The position numbers and the translations under genes are program-made. A stretch of 64,000 nt of DNA from VFJQ01 sp044226525 (GTDB lineage Bacteria; Verrucomicrobiota; Verrucomicrobiia; Chthoniobacterales; Chthoniobacteraceae), in contig JBGAGV010000037.1 in NCBI GenBank assembly GCA_044226525.1, positions 13,005 to 77,004 on the forward strand, in the 5' to 3' direction. Numbering within the stretch: position 1 is the stretch's first letter; every line of letters begins with the position of its first letter. The notes beneath the pieces were generated by a model. The model saw nothing but the letters and a program-made list of their open reading frames with translations. It made no database searches and had not been told where the DNA came from. This document shows, piece by piece, positions 7,711 through 16,255 of the stretch.

Positions 7711-8533
7711 TATCGCCTACCGCGGCCGCCTCGCGCCCTCTCCGACCGGCTTTCTCCACCGCGGACACGCCCAGACCTTCCGCGTCGCACAACGACGTGC
7801 CGACGTAGCCGGCGGCACGCTCATCCTGCGCAACGACGACCTCGACCGCTCGCGCATGCGTCCCGAGTTCGTCAGCACCATGCTGGAAGATCTCCACTGG
7901 CTCGGCCTGACGTGGAGCGAAGGCCCCGACCTCGGCGGTCCGCATGCACCTTACACCCAGAGCGAGCGATTGCCCCTCTACCGTGCTGCGTTGGAGCATC
8001 TCAAGGCTGCTGGCTGCCTGTTTCCTTGCACCTGTTCGCGCAAGGATGTCCTGGCCGCTGCCGGCGCACCGCACGCGACCGAGGACGAGCCCGTCTATCC
8101 CGGCACCTGCCGCAGCCGGCGAGATCACCCCACGGAGGTGAATTGGCGCTTCCGCGTTCCGGTCGGCGAAGTCCTTACTTTTACCGATGGCTGCTTCGGG
8201 GAGCAACGCGCTGCAGCCGGCGTAGATTTTGGAGACTTCCTCGTGTGGCGCAAAGACGACCTGCCCAGTTACCAGCTTGCCTGCGTAGTGGATGACGCGC
8301 TCATGCGCATCACCGAAGTTGTGCGCGGTGCGGACCTCATCACGAGCACCTTCCGCCAGCTCCTGCTCTACCGCGCCTTCGGCTGGACTCCCCCGGCTTT
8401 TTACCACTGCCCGCTTGTGCTCGACGAACGCGGCGAGCGCCTCGCTAAACGGGACGGCAGCACCACCCTGCGTGGCTTGCGTGAGGTCGGATGGACATCG
8501 GCAGAAGTGCTGGGAATTTCCCCCCGCGAGTGA
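7640..8533 (+). CDS. gluQ: Glutamyl-Q tRNA(Asp) synthetase (GluQ-RS)
   Basis: 297 aa. A truncated paralogue of glutamyl-tRNA synthetase that lacks the anticodon-binding domain and attaches glutamate to queuosine in tRNA(Asp). Visible motifs: GRLAPSPTGFLHRGHAQTF (HIGH-like, HRGH), the zinc ligands of CTCSRKD and GTCRSRR, ACVVDDALMRITEVVRGADL, and LAKRDGST (KMSKS-like). The first 24 residues (MLDAKPAVSAALNIQFPAPN onward) are unlike the family and are encoded by inverted-repeat DNA. The conserved domain begins at AYRGRLAPSP, so the true start could be elsewhere, but I see no better ATG. A 7-bp stem (8530-8536 with 8552-8558) overlaps the stop. Confidence 0.88.
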   Translation: MLDAKPAVSAALNIQFPAPNPEHPIAYRGRLAPSPTGFLHRGHAQTFRVAQRRADVAGGTLILRNDDLDRSRMRPEFVSTMLEDLHWLGLTWSEGPDLGGPHAPYTQSERLPLYRAALEHLKAAGCLFPCTCSRKDVLAAAGAPHATEDEPVYPGTCRSRRDHPTEVNWRFRVPVGEVLTFTDGCFGEQRAAAGVDFGDFLVWRKDDLPSYQLACVVDDALMRITEVVRGADLITSTFRQLLLYRAFGWTPPAFYHCPLVLDERGERLAKRDGSTTLRGLREVGWTSAEVLGISPRE

Positions 8534-8621
8534 CCCATCCACGCTGGTTACGGGTCACGATTGCGTAACATCCACTTTCCGCAGCTTGTCGCTGCGACCG
8601 CACCGACTAAAACAACATCCC

Positions 8622-9104
8622 ATGAGCACCACCGTTCCCTATATCCCCGCCGGCTACCCGGTCTGCGCTCCGTATCTCTGCATTCGCGACGCCGCCAAAG
8701 CGATCGAGTTCTATAAGGCCGCCTTCGGCGCCAAGGAACGCCTGCGCATGGCCGGTCCGGACGGCAAGGTCATGCATGCCGAAATCGACATCTACGGCGG
8801 CGTGGTGATGCTCGCCGACGAATTCCCGAGCTGGGGCTTCCAGAGTCCTGAACATTACGGCGGCACCCCGGTGACGCTGCACCTTTACGTCGGCGATGTG
8901 GATGCCCTCGTGGCCCACGCCGAGAAAAGCGGCGCCAAAGTTGAGATGTCGCCGAAAGACCAGTTCTACGGCGACCGCACCGCCAAGGTTGTAGATCCGT
9001 TCGGTCACGTCTGGCACTTCGCCACGCATGTCGAAGACGTGTCACCCGAAGAATTGCATCGCCGGCACCAGGAAATGATGTCCGGAAACTGCGGCCAGAG
9101 CTGA
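8622..9104 (+). CDS. VOC-family protein (PhnB/glyoxalase-like)
   Basis: 160 aa from ATG 8622; the longer open frame to 8292 overlaps the gluQ gene and is not credible. The N-terminal half reads VCAPYLCIRDAAKAIEFYKAAFGAKER and KVMHAEIDIYGGVVMLADEF. The C-terminal half has TPVTLHLYVGDVDALVAHA and DRTAKVVDPFGHVWHFATH. These are the two beta-alpha-beta-beta-beta modules of the vicinal-oxygen-chelate fold in its PhnB-like form. Substrate unknown; many relatives are lyases, dioxygenases or resistance proteins. It faces the response-regulator gene with only eleven bases between the stops, where a small 5-bp GC stem (9112-9125) may serve both transcripts. Confidence 0.85.
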   Translation: MSTTVPYIPAGYPVCAPYLCIRDAAKAIEFYKAAFGAKERLRMAGPDGKVMHAEIDIYGGVVMLADEFPSWGFQSPEHYGGTPVTLHLYVGDVDALVAHAEKSGAKVEMSPKDQFYGDRTAKVVDPFGHVWHFATHVEDVSPEELHRRHQEMMSGNCGQS

Positions 9105-9115
9105 CCTTCGCCGGG

Positions 9116-9736
9116 CTACTGCCCGCCCAGCACTTCCAGCGCCCGCACGGCGGCACTCTGGCGGTTCTCGACGCTGAGTTTTTCGAGCACGTGCTCGACG
9201 TGTTTTTTCACCGTCGCGGTGGAGGCTTCGATGATCATTCCAATCTCGGCATTCGTCTTCCCTTGCGCGACCCACAGGAGCACCTCCGCCTCGCGCGGGG
9301 TCAGGCCGAGTGCTTCCAGTGGCGCGGGCGAATCGAACACCGGCTTCCCGTTTCCCCGCGCGGAGAGCTTCGCCTTTTCAAAGCGCGCATTCATCGCGGC
9401 GAAGAGATCCTTTACCGAGACCGGCTTCACGAGGTAGTCGTCCGCGCCGAGATTCATCCCCGCGCGCAGGTCGGTCTTTTCCCCGCGCGCGGTGAGGAAA
9501 ATGAACGGAATCGTCGCGGTCGTCGGGTCCTGCCGGAGCTCGGCGAGCACGCCATGGCCGTCGAGACCGGGCATCGTCACGTCGCACAAAATTAAATCCG
9601 GTCGCTCGCGCCTAGCGGCGGCGACGCCTTCGAGACCGTCCTCCGCTCCGACCGCGCGATAACCTTCGAGCTCAAGCATGCGTAACACGTTGCGGCGCAT
9701 GTGGGGCTCGTCTTCGATGAGCAGGACCGTCTTCAT
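9116..9736 (-). CDS. LuxR/NarL-type response regulator
   Basis: 206 aa from the ATG at 9736; the longer open frame to 10162 merely reads through the kinase gene. The receiver domain (residues 1-120) has the acidic pocket Glu8-Asp9, phospho-acceptor Asp52 (LILCDVTMPGLDG), Thr in FLTARGE and Lys in LVKPVSV. The output domain (about 138-200) is a LuxR-type helix-turn-helix: LTPREAEVLLWVAQGKTNAE then ASTATVKKHVEHVLEKL. Its start overlaps the kinase stop by four bases (ATGA), so the two are partners. A NarL-type regulator would be expected to bind a short palindrome; whether it binds the TAGGACC sites in this window is untested. Confidence 0.93.
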   Translation of the reverse strand: MKTVLLIEDEPHMRRNVLRMLELEGYRAVGAEDGLEGVAAARRERPDLILCDVTMPGLDGHGVLAELRQDPTTATIPFIFLTARGEKTDLRAGMNLGADDYLVKPVSVKDLFAAMNARFEKAKLSARGNGKPVFDSPAPLEALGLTPREAEVLLWVAQGKTNAEIGMIIEASTATVKKHVEHVLEKLSVENRQSAAVRALEVLGGQ

Positions 9737-11964
9737 GACTTGGCAAATAAGGGCAGGCGAAGGGTGACCGTGGTTCCTTCTCCGACTTCGCTCTGAAAGT
9801 CGAGTGTTCCGCCGTGCAGGTCCACGCACCGCTTCACGATGGAAAGCCCCAGCCCCGTGCCTGCCCGGCGCCCGACATTGCTCCCGCGGCGGAACGGCAC
9901 GAACAACCGCCCGATATCCTCGCGCGGGATGCCGATGCCATGGTCGCGAATGGTGAACACCGCCTCTCCGTCGGAGCGTTTCACCATGAATTCGACGGGT
10001 GATTCCGGATCGGAATATTTCACCGCGTTGTTGAGCAGGTTGATGACGATGTGCCGCAGCAGGCGCTCGTCGGCACACGCCTTGGGCAACTTTGGCAACT
10101 TCAACTCGATCGGGCACCGGTGCCCGGTGGAAGAGGCCACTTCGTCCACGATGCGCTGGCACAGCGCCCCGAGGTCGATGGGCGACGGATTCAGTTCGCT
10201 CACGCCTTCTTCCACTTTATGGAAGAGCAGCACTTCCTCCATCAGTCCGGCCATCCGCTGCACGGCTTCGTTGATCGTCTGGAGTTGCTCGTTGCGGGCT
10301 TCAGTGTCGAGTCGGTCGAAATAGTGCTGCAACATTTCAGACGAGCTGAGGATCACGCCGAGCGGCGTGCGAAACTCGTGGGTCACCGTGCTGATGAAGT
10401 TGCTCTTGAGCGTGCCGATTTCCTGCTCCGCGGCGAGAGCTCGCTCCACCTGCTCTTTCGCCTGGGCCAGTTCGCTCGTGCGTGTGGCCACTCGTCGTTC
10501 GAGGTCCGTGTTGAGGGCGCGCAGTTCGTCCTCCGCTCGCCGCCGCTCGATGAAGAGCCCGATCTGTGCGCCGATGGCTGCGAAAATCTCCAGCAGGTCC
10601 TCGTCGGGTTCACGAATCTCTCGGCTGAAAAACTCGACTACGCCGAGCACGGTATCGCCGATCCGGATGGGGAATCCAAACGCCGAACGCAGGCCCGTTT
10701 TCGTGGCGACCTTGGTGCGCGGAAAGTTTCCGTCGCGCGGCGTGTCCGGAATCCATACCGGCTCGCTCTTTTTCCAGATGCGTCCCGGCAAACCTTCCCC
10801 GGCGGCCAACTGTAGTTTGCGGGTGGCGGCGATAAACTCAGCGAATCTCTTGCTATCGTCGCACCACGAATCCACGCAGGACAACTGGGCGTGTTCGACG
10901 CGCCAAATCGTGCCAATATCCCAGCCGAGGCTTTCACATACCGCGCGCAGAATTTGCGGGGCGGCCTCAGCCAGTGTCCGCGCTTCAGCCAACACCCGCG
11001 TGACGGCGAGTTGCGCATCCTGCCGCCGCTCGAATCGCACGCGCTCGCCGATATCACGCAAATAAGCCGTGAAAAGCGGACGCCCATCCTTCCGTGTGAG
11101 GGTGATCGTAAGTTCGCAGGGAAACTCCGAGCCATCGGCGCGCAACGCGCTCAGTTCCACTCGTCGCCCGATCACGCGAGCATCGCCGGTGGAGAGAAAT
11201 CGCTTCAGCCCGGCCGCGTGAGCGTCGCGATAGCGGTGCGGAATAATGGTTTCCGAGAGCAGTTTGCCGAGGGCCTCCTGACGCCGAAACCCGAAGGTGC
11301 GTTCCGCCGCAGGATTAAATTCGCAGATGCGTCCCTCGCCATCCATCACCACGATGCAATCGAGCGCCGCCTCGATGATCGCCGCCTTGAGCTGTTCGGC
11401 CCCTGTCCGATCCGCTGCTTCCAGCGCGAGGGAAATCATGTCGGCGATCGATCCCGCGAAGTCCTGCTCCGCGTCGGTCCACTCGCGCACGCCGCTGGTT
11501 TTCTCGTGACAGACCACCCCGACGAGTTGTCCTCCCCGGCGAATCGGCACGTCGAGCATCGCATGAATGCCGAGAGGCTCGAGGTAACCTTTGGTGAATT
11601 CGGACGTCTGCCGATTCCGCCGTGCGTCACCGGCTGCGATGACGCGCTGCTCGCGCATGGCGTCAAAGTAGCGTGGGTATTTGGATGCTTCAAGCCGCGC
11701 GCCGGACCCTTGAAATCCTGTGCTTTGCTGAAAAAGCTCGCGGCAGGTTAGCGCGGAAAGGTCCGCGTCGAAGAACCACACACTGACTCGCTCGACCTCC
11801 ATCGTCTCGGCTACGGTCCGAAGAATCGTGCGGAGCATCTCGGAGAAATCGGACGTCTCCGTCTTGGCGAGACTGAGCAGCGCACGGTCGTAGTCGCGCG
11901 GGACCGCCCGCGTCGGTTTGGGCGCGGCGCGTTTCGAGGGTCGGGTGGCAGCAGGCGATGGCAC
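9733..11964 (-). CDS. Soluble GAF-PAS-GAF sensor histidine kinase
   Basis: 743 aa with no membrane segment, so it should sense an intracellular signal. Domains in order: GAF (about 25-185), PAS (about 190-315, IIEAALDCIVVMDGEGRICE), GAF (about 330-475), a coiled-coil linker (RALNTDLERRVATRTSELAQ), HisKA with the phospho-acceptor His in STVTHEFRTPLGVILSSSEM, and HATPase with NLLNNAVKYS (N box), IRDHGIGIPREDIGRLF (G1) and GTGLGLSIVKRCV (G2). It is cotranscribed with the LuxR-type regulator. No haem- or iron-sulfur-binding motif is obvious in the GAF domains, so the signal is unknown. Confidence 0.93.
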   Translation of the reverse strand: MPSPAATRPSKRAAPKPTRAVPRDYDRALLSLAKTETSDFSEMLRTILRTVAETMEVERVSVWFFDADLSALTCRELFQQSTGFQGSGARLEASKYPRYFDAMREQRVIAAGDARRNRQTSEFTKGYLEPLGIHAMLDVPIRRGGQLVGVVCHEKTSGVREWTDAEQDFAGSIADMISLALEAADRTGAEQLKAAIIEAALDCIVVMDGEGRICEFNPAAERTFGFRRQEALGKLLSETIIPHRYRDAHAAGLKRFLSTGDARVIGRRVELSALRADGSEFPCELTITLTRKDGRPLFTAYLRDIGERVRFERRQDAQLAVTRVLAEARTLAEAAPQILRAVCESLGWDIGTIWRVEHAQLSCVDSWCDDSKRFAEFIAATRKLQLAAGEGLPGRIWKKSEPVWIPDTPRDGNFPRTKVATKTGLRSAFGFPIRIGDTVLGVVEFFSREIREPDEDLLEIFAAIGAQIGLFIERRRAEDELRALNTDLERRVATRTSELAQAKEQVERALAAEQEIGTLKSNFISTVTHEFRTPLGVILSSSEMLQHYFDRLDTEARNEQLQTINEAVQRMAGLMEEVLLFHKVEEGVSELNPSPIDLGALCQRIVDEVASSTGHRCPIELKLPKLPKACADERLLRHIVINLLNNAVKYSDPESPVEFMVKRSDGEAVFTIRDHGIGIPREDIGRLFVPFRRGSNVGRRAGTGLGLSIVKRCVDLHGGTLDFQSEVGEGTTVTLRLPLFAKS

Positions 11965-12038
11965 GGCGGGCGAATGTAGCGGGCGGCTTGCGCTTGGCGA
12001 GCCTTCCCAAAATGACCGCGGGCTGCTACGAATCGCGC

Positions 12039-13163
12039 ATGACCACTGCCCCGCAAACGAACCCAGCCGAACGCATCCTCCTCGGGCCCGGCCCGAGCAC
12101 CGTCTCGCAGCGCGTGCTGCGGGCGCTGGGCGGCCCCACGCTCGGGCACCTCGATCCGCAGTATCTGGCCATCATGGATGAGACGTGCGAAATGCTGCGT
12201 CAGGTCTTCCGCACGAAAAATCCGCTGACCTTTCCCGTGAGCGGCACCGGCATGGCGGGCATGGAGTGCATCGCCACCAATCTGCTCGAACCGGGCGATG
12301 AAGCAATCGTCTGCATCAACGGCGTCTTCGGTGGCCGCATGAAAGACGTGATGGAACGCTGCGGCGCCACGGTTCATGCCGTCGAGGCGACTTGGGGCGA
12401 AATCTTCCCGCTCGAACAGCTCGCCGCGGCGCTCGACGCTCACCCGAAGGTGAAAGTCCTCGGCATCGTGCATGCCGAAACAAGCACCGGCGCCCACCAA
12501 CCGCTTGCCGGGCTGTCCGATCTTTGCCGCGCGAAGAGCGTCCTGCTCGTCGTCGATGCCGTCACTTCGCTCGGCGGTCACGAACTGCGCGTCGATGAGT
12601 GGGGGATCGATGCCATCTATAGCGGCACGCAGAAGTGCCTTTCCTGCCCGCCCGGCCTGGCCCCGGTGAGCTTTGGCGAGCGCGCCCTCGCCGCGATGGA
12701 TGCACGCAAGACGAAGGTGCAATCGTGGTATCTCGATGTGTCAATGCTCCGCAAATATTACACCGGCGGTGGCGGAGGTGGGCGGGTGTATCACCACACC
12801 GCCCCGGTGAACATGACCTACGCCCTGCGCGAAGCGCTGGAGATTGTGCTGGAAGAAGGGCTCGATGCCCGCATCGAACGCCACGCGCTGATGCACCGCC
12901 GCCTGCGCGCCGGGCTCGAAACGATGGGCATTCGATACATCCCGTCCCACTCCCTCCACACGCTCAACTGCATCCACATTCCCGCCGGCGCCGACGATGC
13001 CGGGGTGCGTCGCCGCCTGCTCGAAGAGTATGGCATCGAAATCGGCAGTGGTCTCGGCCCCATGGCCGGCAAGGCCTGGCGCATCGGCCTGATGGGCCAC
13101 GGAGCGACCGTCCGCAATGTGGACCTCGTTCTCGCTGCCCTGCGCGAAATGCTGAAGGTTTGA
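12039..13163 (+). CDS. Class V aminotransferase (alanine-glyoxylate / serine-pyruvate type)
   Basis: 374 aa from ATG 12039; upstream in-frame ATGs would run into the divergent kinase promoter. Family signatures: RILLGPGPSTVSQRVLRAL, FPVSGTGMAGMECIATNLLE, VHAETSTGAHQPL, VVDAVTSLGGHELRVDEWGI (Asp173 contacts the PLP ring) and YSGTQKCLSCPPGLAPVSF, where Lys199 forms the Schiff base. These PLP enzymes interconvert alanine or serine with glyoxylate or pyruvate. The very glycine-rich turn KYYTGGGGGGRVYHHTAPVN is near the active site in this family. Cytoplasmic; exact amino donor not determinable. Confidence 0.92.
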   Translation: MTTAPQTNPAERILLGPGPSTVSQRVLRALGGPTLGHLDPQYLAIMDETCEMLRQVFRTKNPLTFPVSGTGMAGMECIATNLLEPGDEAIVCINGVFGGRMKDVMERCGATVHAVEATWGEIFPLEQLAAALDAHPKVKVLGIVHAETSTGAHQPLAGLSDLCRAKSVLLVVDAVTSLGGHELRVDEWGIDAIYSGTQKCLSCPPGLAPVSFGERALAAMDARKTKVQSWYLDVSMLRKYYTGGGGGGRVYHHTAPVNMTYALREALEIVLEEGLDARIERHALMHRRLRAGLETMGIRYIPSHSLHTLNCIHIPAGADDAGVRRRLLEEYGIEIGSGLGPMAGKAWRIGLMGHGATVRNVDLVLAALREMLKV

Positions 13164-13174
13164 TAGAGTGGTGC

Positions 13175-13882
13175 TCAGCGCCGGTCGTCGCGAGCGCGCA
13201 TGAAGAGCATGATGTAGTAAAGAAGCTGCCCGAGCGAAGCGAGCGCGGCGACGACATAAGTCATCGCGGCCCAGAAGAGCGCCTCCTTCGCCTGGTCGTG
13301 CGAAAGCCCTCGGGCGGCGCCGCTGCGGTCGAGCCATTCAAGCGCGCGGCGGCTGGCGTCGAATTCGACCGGCAGGGTGATGAACGCAAAGAGCGTGGAA
13401 GCGGCGAAAAGAACGATGCCGGCGAGGAGCACGGTGAGGTTGTGGCCCGCATAGGCCAGGCCGAGGCCGATCATGAGCACGATAGGCGCGAGATTGCTTC
13501 CGAACTGCACAATCGGCACGAGGTTCGAACGTAGTGCAAGCATGGGATAACTCGTCGCATGCTGCACCGCGTGGCCGCACTCGTGCGCGGCAACTGCCGC
13601 AGCGGCAACGCTGTTTGAACCATAAACCACTTCGCTTAGATTCACCGTCCGGTCGGACGGGTTGTAGTGATCGGTGAGCATGCCTTGCGCGGGCACGACC
13701 TGCACGCCCGTGATGCCGTTTTCGATCAGCATCCGCTCCGCAATTTCCGCCCCGGTGTAAGGCAGGGGCACTTGCGAATACTGCTCGAATTTGCGCTTCA
13801 TCTGCGCCCCGACCAGATGGCTGATGATCATCGCCCCTACGGTGACGGCGATATAGATGGGATCGTAATGCGGAATAAACAT
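13175..13882 (-). CDS. YugP-type membrane zinc metallopeptidase
   Basis: 235 aa. The motif AAHECGHAVQHATSYPMLAL contains HExxH (His100, Glu101, His104). There is an N-terminal membrane segment (IYIAVTVGAMIISHLV), two central ones (IVLMIGLGLAYAG and LTVLLAGIVLFAASTLFAF) and one near the C-terminus (TYVVAALASLGQLLYYIMLF). This is the neutral zinc metallopeptidase family typified by Bacillus YugP (Peptidase_Mprx), whose substrates are unknown. A TAGGACC-type palindrome sits 68 bases upstream of its start in the same orientation as at the other two sites. Confidence 0.9.
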   Translation of the reverse strand: MFIPHYDPIYIAVTVGAMIISHLVGAQMKRKFEQYSQVPLPYTGAEIAERMLIENGITGVQVVPAQGMLTDHYNPSDRTVNLSEVVYGSNSVAAAAVAAHECGHAVQHATSYPMLALRSNLVPIVQFGSNLAPIVLMIGLGLAYAGHNLTVLLAGIVLFAASTLFAFITLPVEFDASRRALEWLDRSGAARGLSHDQAKEALFWAAMTYVVAALASLGQLLYYIMLFMRARDDRR

Positions 13883-13950
13883 GGGAGCAGTGCCTTTGGG
13901 ATGGCCGAAAAATCGGCACCGGCAACTTTTCGCCCTGCGTTGCGGGCCCT

Positions 13951-13967
13951 ATCGGACCCAGGTCCTA
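13951..13967 (-). promoter_or_regulatory. Palindromic site TAGGACC-TG-GGTCCGAT (copy 1)
   Basis: On the minus strand the sequence reads TAGGACCTGGGTCCGAT, 68 bases upstream of the YugP-type peptidase start. The core is the 12-bp palindrome GGACC-nn-GGTCC, with asymmetric flanks TA and GAT that are the same in the other two copies. Its spacing, symmetry and position suggest a binding site for a dimeric regulator. Confidence 0.6.
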
Positions 13968-14029
13968 GGTTGAAATGAGCGTCCACTATCCTCGGGAATC
14001 AATCCGACCATCCGGCGGCGGGCTGGCTC

Positions 14030-15670
14030 TTACACCAAGCCGTTCAGTTTGGCTTGAGCGAAACCACCGCGAAGATTTGCGACGTTTTCAAAGCCACTGC
14101 CGGCGAGTGCGCAGGCGGCGAGGTATCCGCGCTGACCCTTCTGGCAGTAGGCCACAATGCGCCGGTTGTGGGGTAGTTCGCCGAGGCGGTCGCGAAGCTG
14201 GGCCAGCGGAATGTTCACTGCGCCTGCGATCTGGCCGAATTCTTCCAGTTCGTCCGGGTCGCGAACGTCGAGCAGGTATTCGTCGGCGGGCCGCCAAGTC
14301 TCGGGGGCGACGGTGGCGATGTCGCCCCGTGCGATGTGCCCGGCGACGAAACCGGTGGTGTTGATCGGATCGTTCGCGCTGCCGAATGGCGGCGAGTAGG
14401 CGAGGTCGAGGGTTTCCAGGTCGAAGACACTCATTTTTGCCGCGATGGCAGTCGCGAGCACATCCGTGCGCTTGTCCACGCCGTGTTCGCCGAGGACCTG
14501 CGCCCCGAGCAACCGGCCCGTGCCTTCCTCAGCGATGACCTTGATCACGACCGAAGTTGCACCCGGATAGTAGTGCGCGTGGCTGAAGTCGCGCGTCATG
14601 CTCGTGAAGAAGCTGAATCCTGCAGCCTCTGCTTGCGCGCTATTGAGTCCGGTGAACCCGACGGTCGTGTCGAGCACACGAACGATGGAGGTGCCGAGTG
14701 CTCCCGGGTAGGTGAGCTTGCCCCCTGCAGCGTTGGTGCCGGCGATGCGTCCCTGGCGATTGGCCGGGCCAGCGAGGGCGATGCGGGCGCGCGCGCCAGT
14801 GAGAGCGTGCATGGTTTCGGCGGCATCGCCCACCGCGTAAATATTCGGGTCGGAGGACTCCATGCGGCCATTCGTTTTCACACCGCCGGTGGTGCCGATC
14901 TCGAGGCCCGCCGCACGGGCGAGTTCGGCTTCGGCTTTCACTCCCACGCTGAGCAGGATGAGGTCGGCGGAGAGATGCGTGCCGTCCGCGAAATCGACTC
15001 CGCTCTCCGTGAATGCAGTGGCCGTCGCGCCGGTGTGAAAACCAAAGTCCGGGCGGCGAATGCGCTGCTGGAGAAGCGCGGCCATGTCGGAATCAAGCAG
15101 CGGCAGAATGTGGGGAGTCCGCTCGACGACGGTGACGTGAATGCCGCGCCGGTGAAAGGCCTCCGCCATTTCCAGGCCGATGAAACCGCCGCCGATCACG
15201 GCCGCGGTGCACGGTTTTTGCTCGTCGAGAAATCTCACGATCCGATCCATGTCCGGAATGTCCCGCAGGGTGAAGACGTGCGGCAGATTCACGCCGGGGA
15301 GTGGTGGAACGATCGGCTTCGCACCCTGGCTCAGGATAAGCCGGTCGTAGCGTTCCTCGCGCTCGTTTCCGCCGGGGCCTTTCACGCGAATGGTGCGCGC
15401 AGCCCGATCGATCGACAGCACTTCGTGGCCAACCTGGGCGTGAATACGGGAGCGCGACCAGAAACGCTCCGGGGTCATGACGATCAACTTTGCGCGGTCG
15501 TCGATTTCGCCCCCGATGAAGTAAGGCAGACCACAGTTCGCGAAGGAAATGTAAGGCCCGCGTTCAAAGACGTAAATTTCTGCGGTTTCATCGACCCGGC
15601 GAGCCCGAGCCGCGGCCGAGGCTCCCCCCGCGACACCGCCCACCACCAGAATACGACGAGGTGTTTTCAT
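14030..15670 (-). CDS. CoA-disulfide reductase-like FAD protein with C-terminal rhodanese domain
   Basis: 546 aa from ATG 15670; the longer open frame merely overlaps the upstream gene. The N-terminal FAD domain starts RRILVVGGVAGGASAAARAR and carries the single redox Cys46 in YISFANCGLPYFIGG. The NAD(P)H-binding loop AAVIGGGFIGLEMAEAF and the second FAD motif NIYAVGDAAETMHALTG follow. Residues about 455-546 form a rhodanese domain with active-site Cys in RIVAYCQKGQRGYLAA. This fusion is known in persulfide or CoA-persulfide reductases (CoADR-RHD), which reduce CoA disulfides or polysulfides. It overlaps the upstream rhodanese gene by four bases and is probably controlled by the divergent ArsR protein. 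Confidence 0.9.
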   Translation of the reverse strand: MKTPRRILVVGGVAGGASAAARARRVDETAEIYVFERGPYISFANCGLPYFIGGEIDDRAKLIVMTPERFWSRSRIHAQVGHEVLSIDRAARTIRVKGPGGNEREERYDRLILSQGAKPIVPPLPGVNLPHVFTLRDIPDMDRIVRFLDEQKPCTAAVIGGGFIGLEMAEAFHRRGIHVTVVERTPHILPLLDSDMAALLQQRIRRPDFGFHTGATATAFTESGVDFADGTHLSADLILLSVGVKAEAELARAAGLEIGTTGGVKTNGRMESSDPNIYAVGDAAETMHALTGARARIALAGPANRQGRIAGTNAAGGKLTYPGALGTSIVRVLDTTVGFTGLNSAQAEAAGFSFFTSMTRDFSHAHYYPGATSVVIKVIAEEGTGRLLGAQVLGEHGVDKRTDVLATAIAAKMSVFDLETLDLAYSPPFGSANDPINTTGFVAGHIARGDIATVAPETWRPADEYLLDVRDPDELEEFGQIAGAVNIPLAQLRDRLGELPHNRRIVAYCQKGQRGYLAACALAGSGFENVANLRGGFAQAKLNGLV

Positions 15671-16224
15671 GAGTTGGCGGAACGATTCCAAGGCATCTTC
15701 GCCATCAGCAGCGCGAGACCGCACCAGCCCGTGGTGGCGTGGATCAGCAACCCGCAACCTGTCATGAGCGAGAGGATCGAGAACAGGGGGTCGACTGTCA
15801 GCGCCAGGAGGGCGCCGACAGCGGCCAAGAGTCCCAGGACGAGATGCACCTGCCGCTGCAGCGGCAGCACCCGGCTCGTGCCCCGTTCCACCGGCAACCC
15901 GGCGGCAATCCACGCAGCAGTGCCCCCTTCTACGAGCACGCAGCCCTGAAATCCGGAGGCCTTGAACTTCTCGACGGCCTTTTTTGCCCGGCCACCCGCC
16001 TGGCAAAAGACGTAAAGCGGTGCGTTCCGATCTGCCCGCTGGGCCAGGTAGGCGGCGGGATCCAGTTCGTCGAGCGGGACGAGCCTGACGCCGGGAACGT
16101 GAGCCGAAGCGTGCTCGGGAGGGGTGCGCACGTCGAGCAACTCACACGGGGCGCCGCTCGCGATTCGCTGTTGCAAATCGCGGGGTGAGACGCAATCCGG
16201 AGCTTGAGCAGGGGTAGTGTTCAT
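15667..16224 (-). CDS. Rhodanese-DUF2892 membrane protein (YgaP-like)
   Basis: 185 aa from ATG 16224. The longer frame from 16260 would start inside the divergent regulator gene. The N-terminal rhodanese domain has the active-site loop YVFCQAGGRAKKAVEKF (Cys74, CQAGGR as in YgaP). The C-terminus is DUF2892 with two membrane helices (VLGLLAAVGALLAL and ILSLMTGCGLLIHATTGWCG). YgaP-type proteins are inner-membrane sulfurtransferases that handle persulfide or export thiocyanate. The stop overlaps the next gene's start (ATGA), and the gene is divergent from an ArsR regulator across only 29 bases. This arrangement is comparable to E. coli ygaVP. Confidence 0.88.
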   Translation of the reverse strand: MNTTPAQAPDCVSPRDLQQRIASGAPCELLDVRTPPEHASAHVPGVRLVPLDELDPAAYLAQRADRNAPLYVFCQAGGRAKKAVEKFKASGFQGCVLVEGGTAAWIAAGLPVERGTSRVLPLQRQVHLVLGLLAAVGALLALTVDPLFSILSLMTGCGLLIHATTGWCGLALLMAKMPWNRSANS

Positions 16225-16225
16225 G

Positions 16226-16255
16226 ATATAAACACATAACCATTTAACGATATAT
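16226..16255. promoter_or_regulatory. Divergent promoter/operator between rhodanese and ArsR genes
   Basis: Only 29 bases separate the two start codons, and they are strongly A/T-rich in a GC-rich region. They are bounded by the inverted pair ATATA (16226-16230) and TATAT (16251-16255). Both promoters must overlap here or lie inside the genes, so a dimeric ArsR protein bound here would repress both directions. The regulator gene has no Shine-Dalgarno sequence. Confidence 0.5.

Noticed and set aside
8292..8621. Longer start for the VOC gene
   Set aside because: The upstream part overlaps the gluQ gene in another frame and has no resemblance to the family; the fold begins after ATG 8622.
14336..15949. 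A 537-codon plus-strand frame over the CoA-disulfide reductase gene
   Set aside because: It is antisense to a flavoprotein with intact FAD, NAD and rhodanese motifs.
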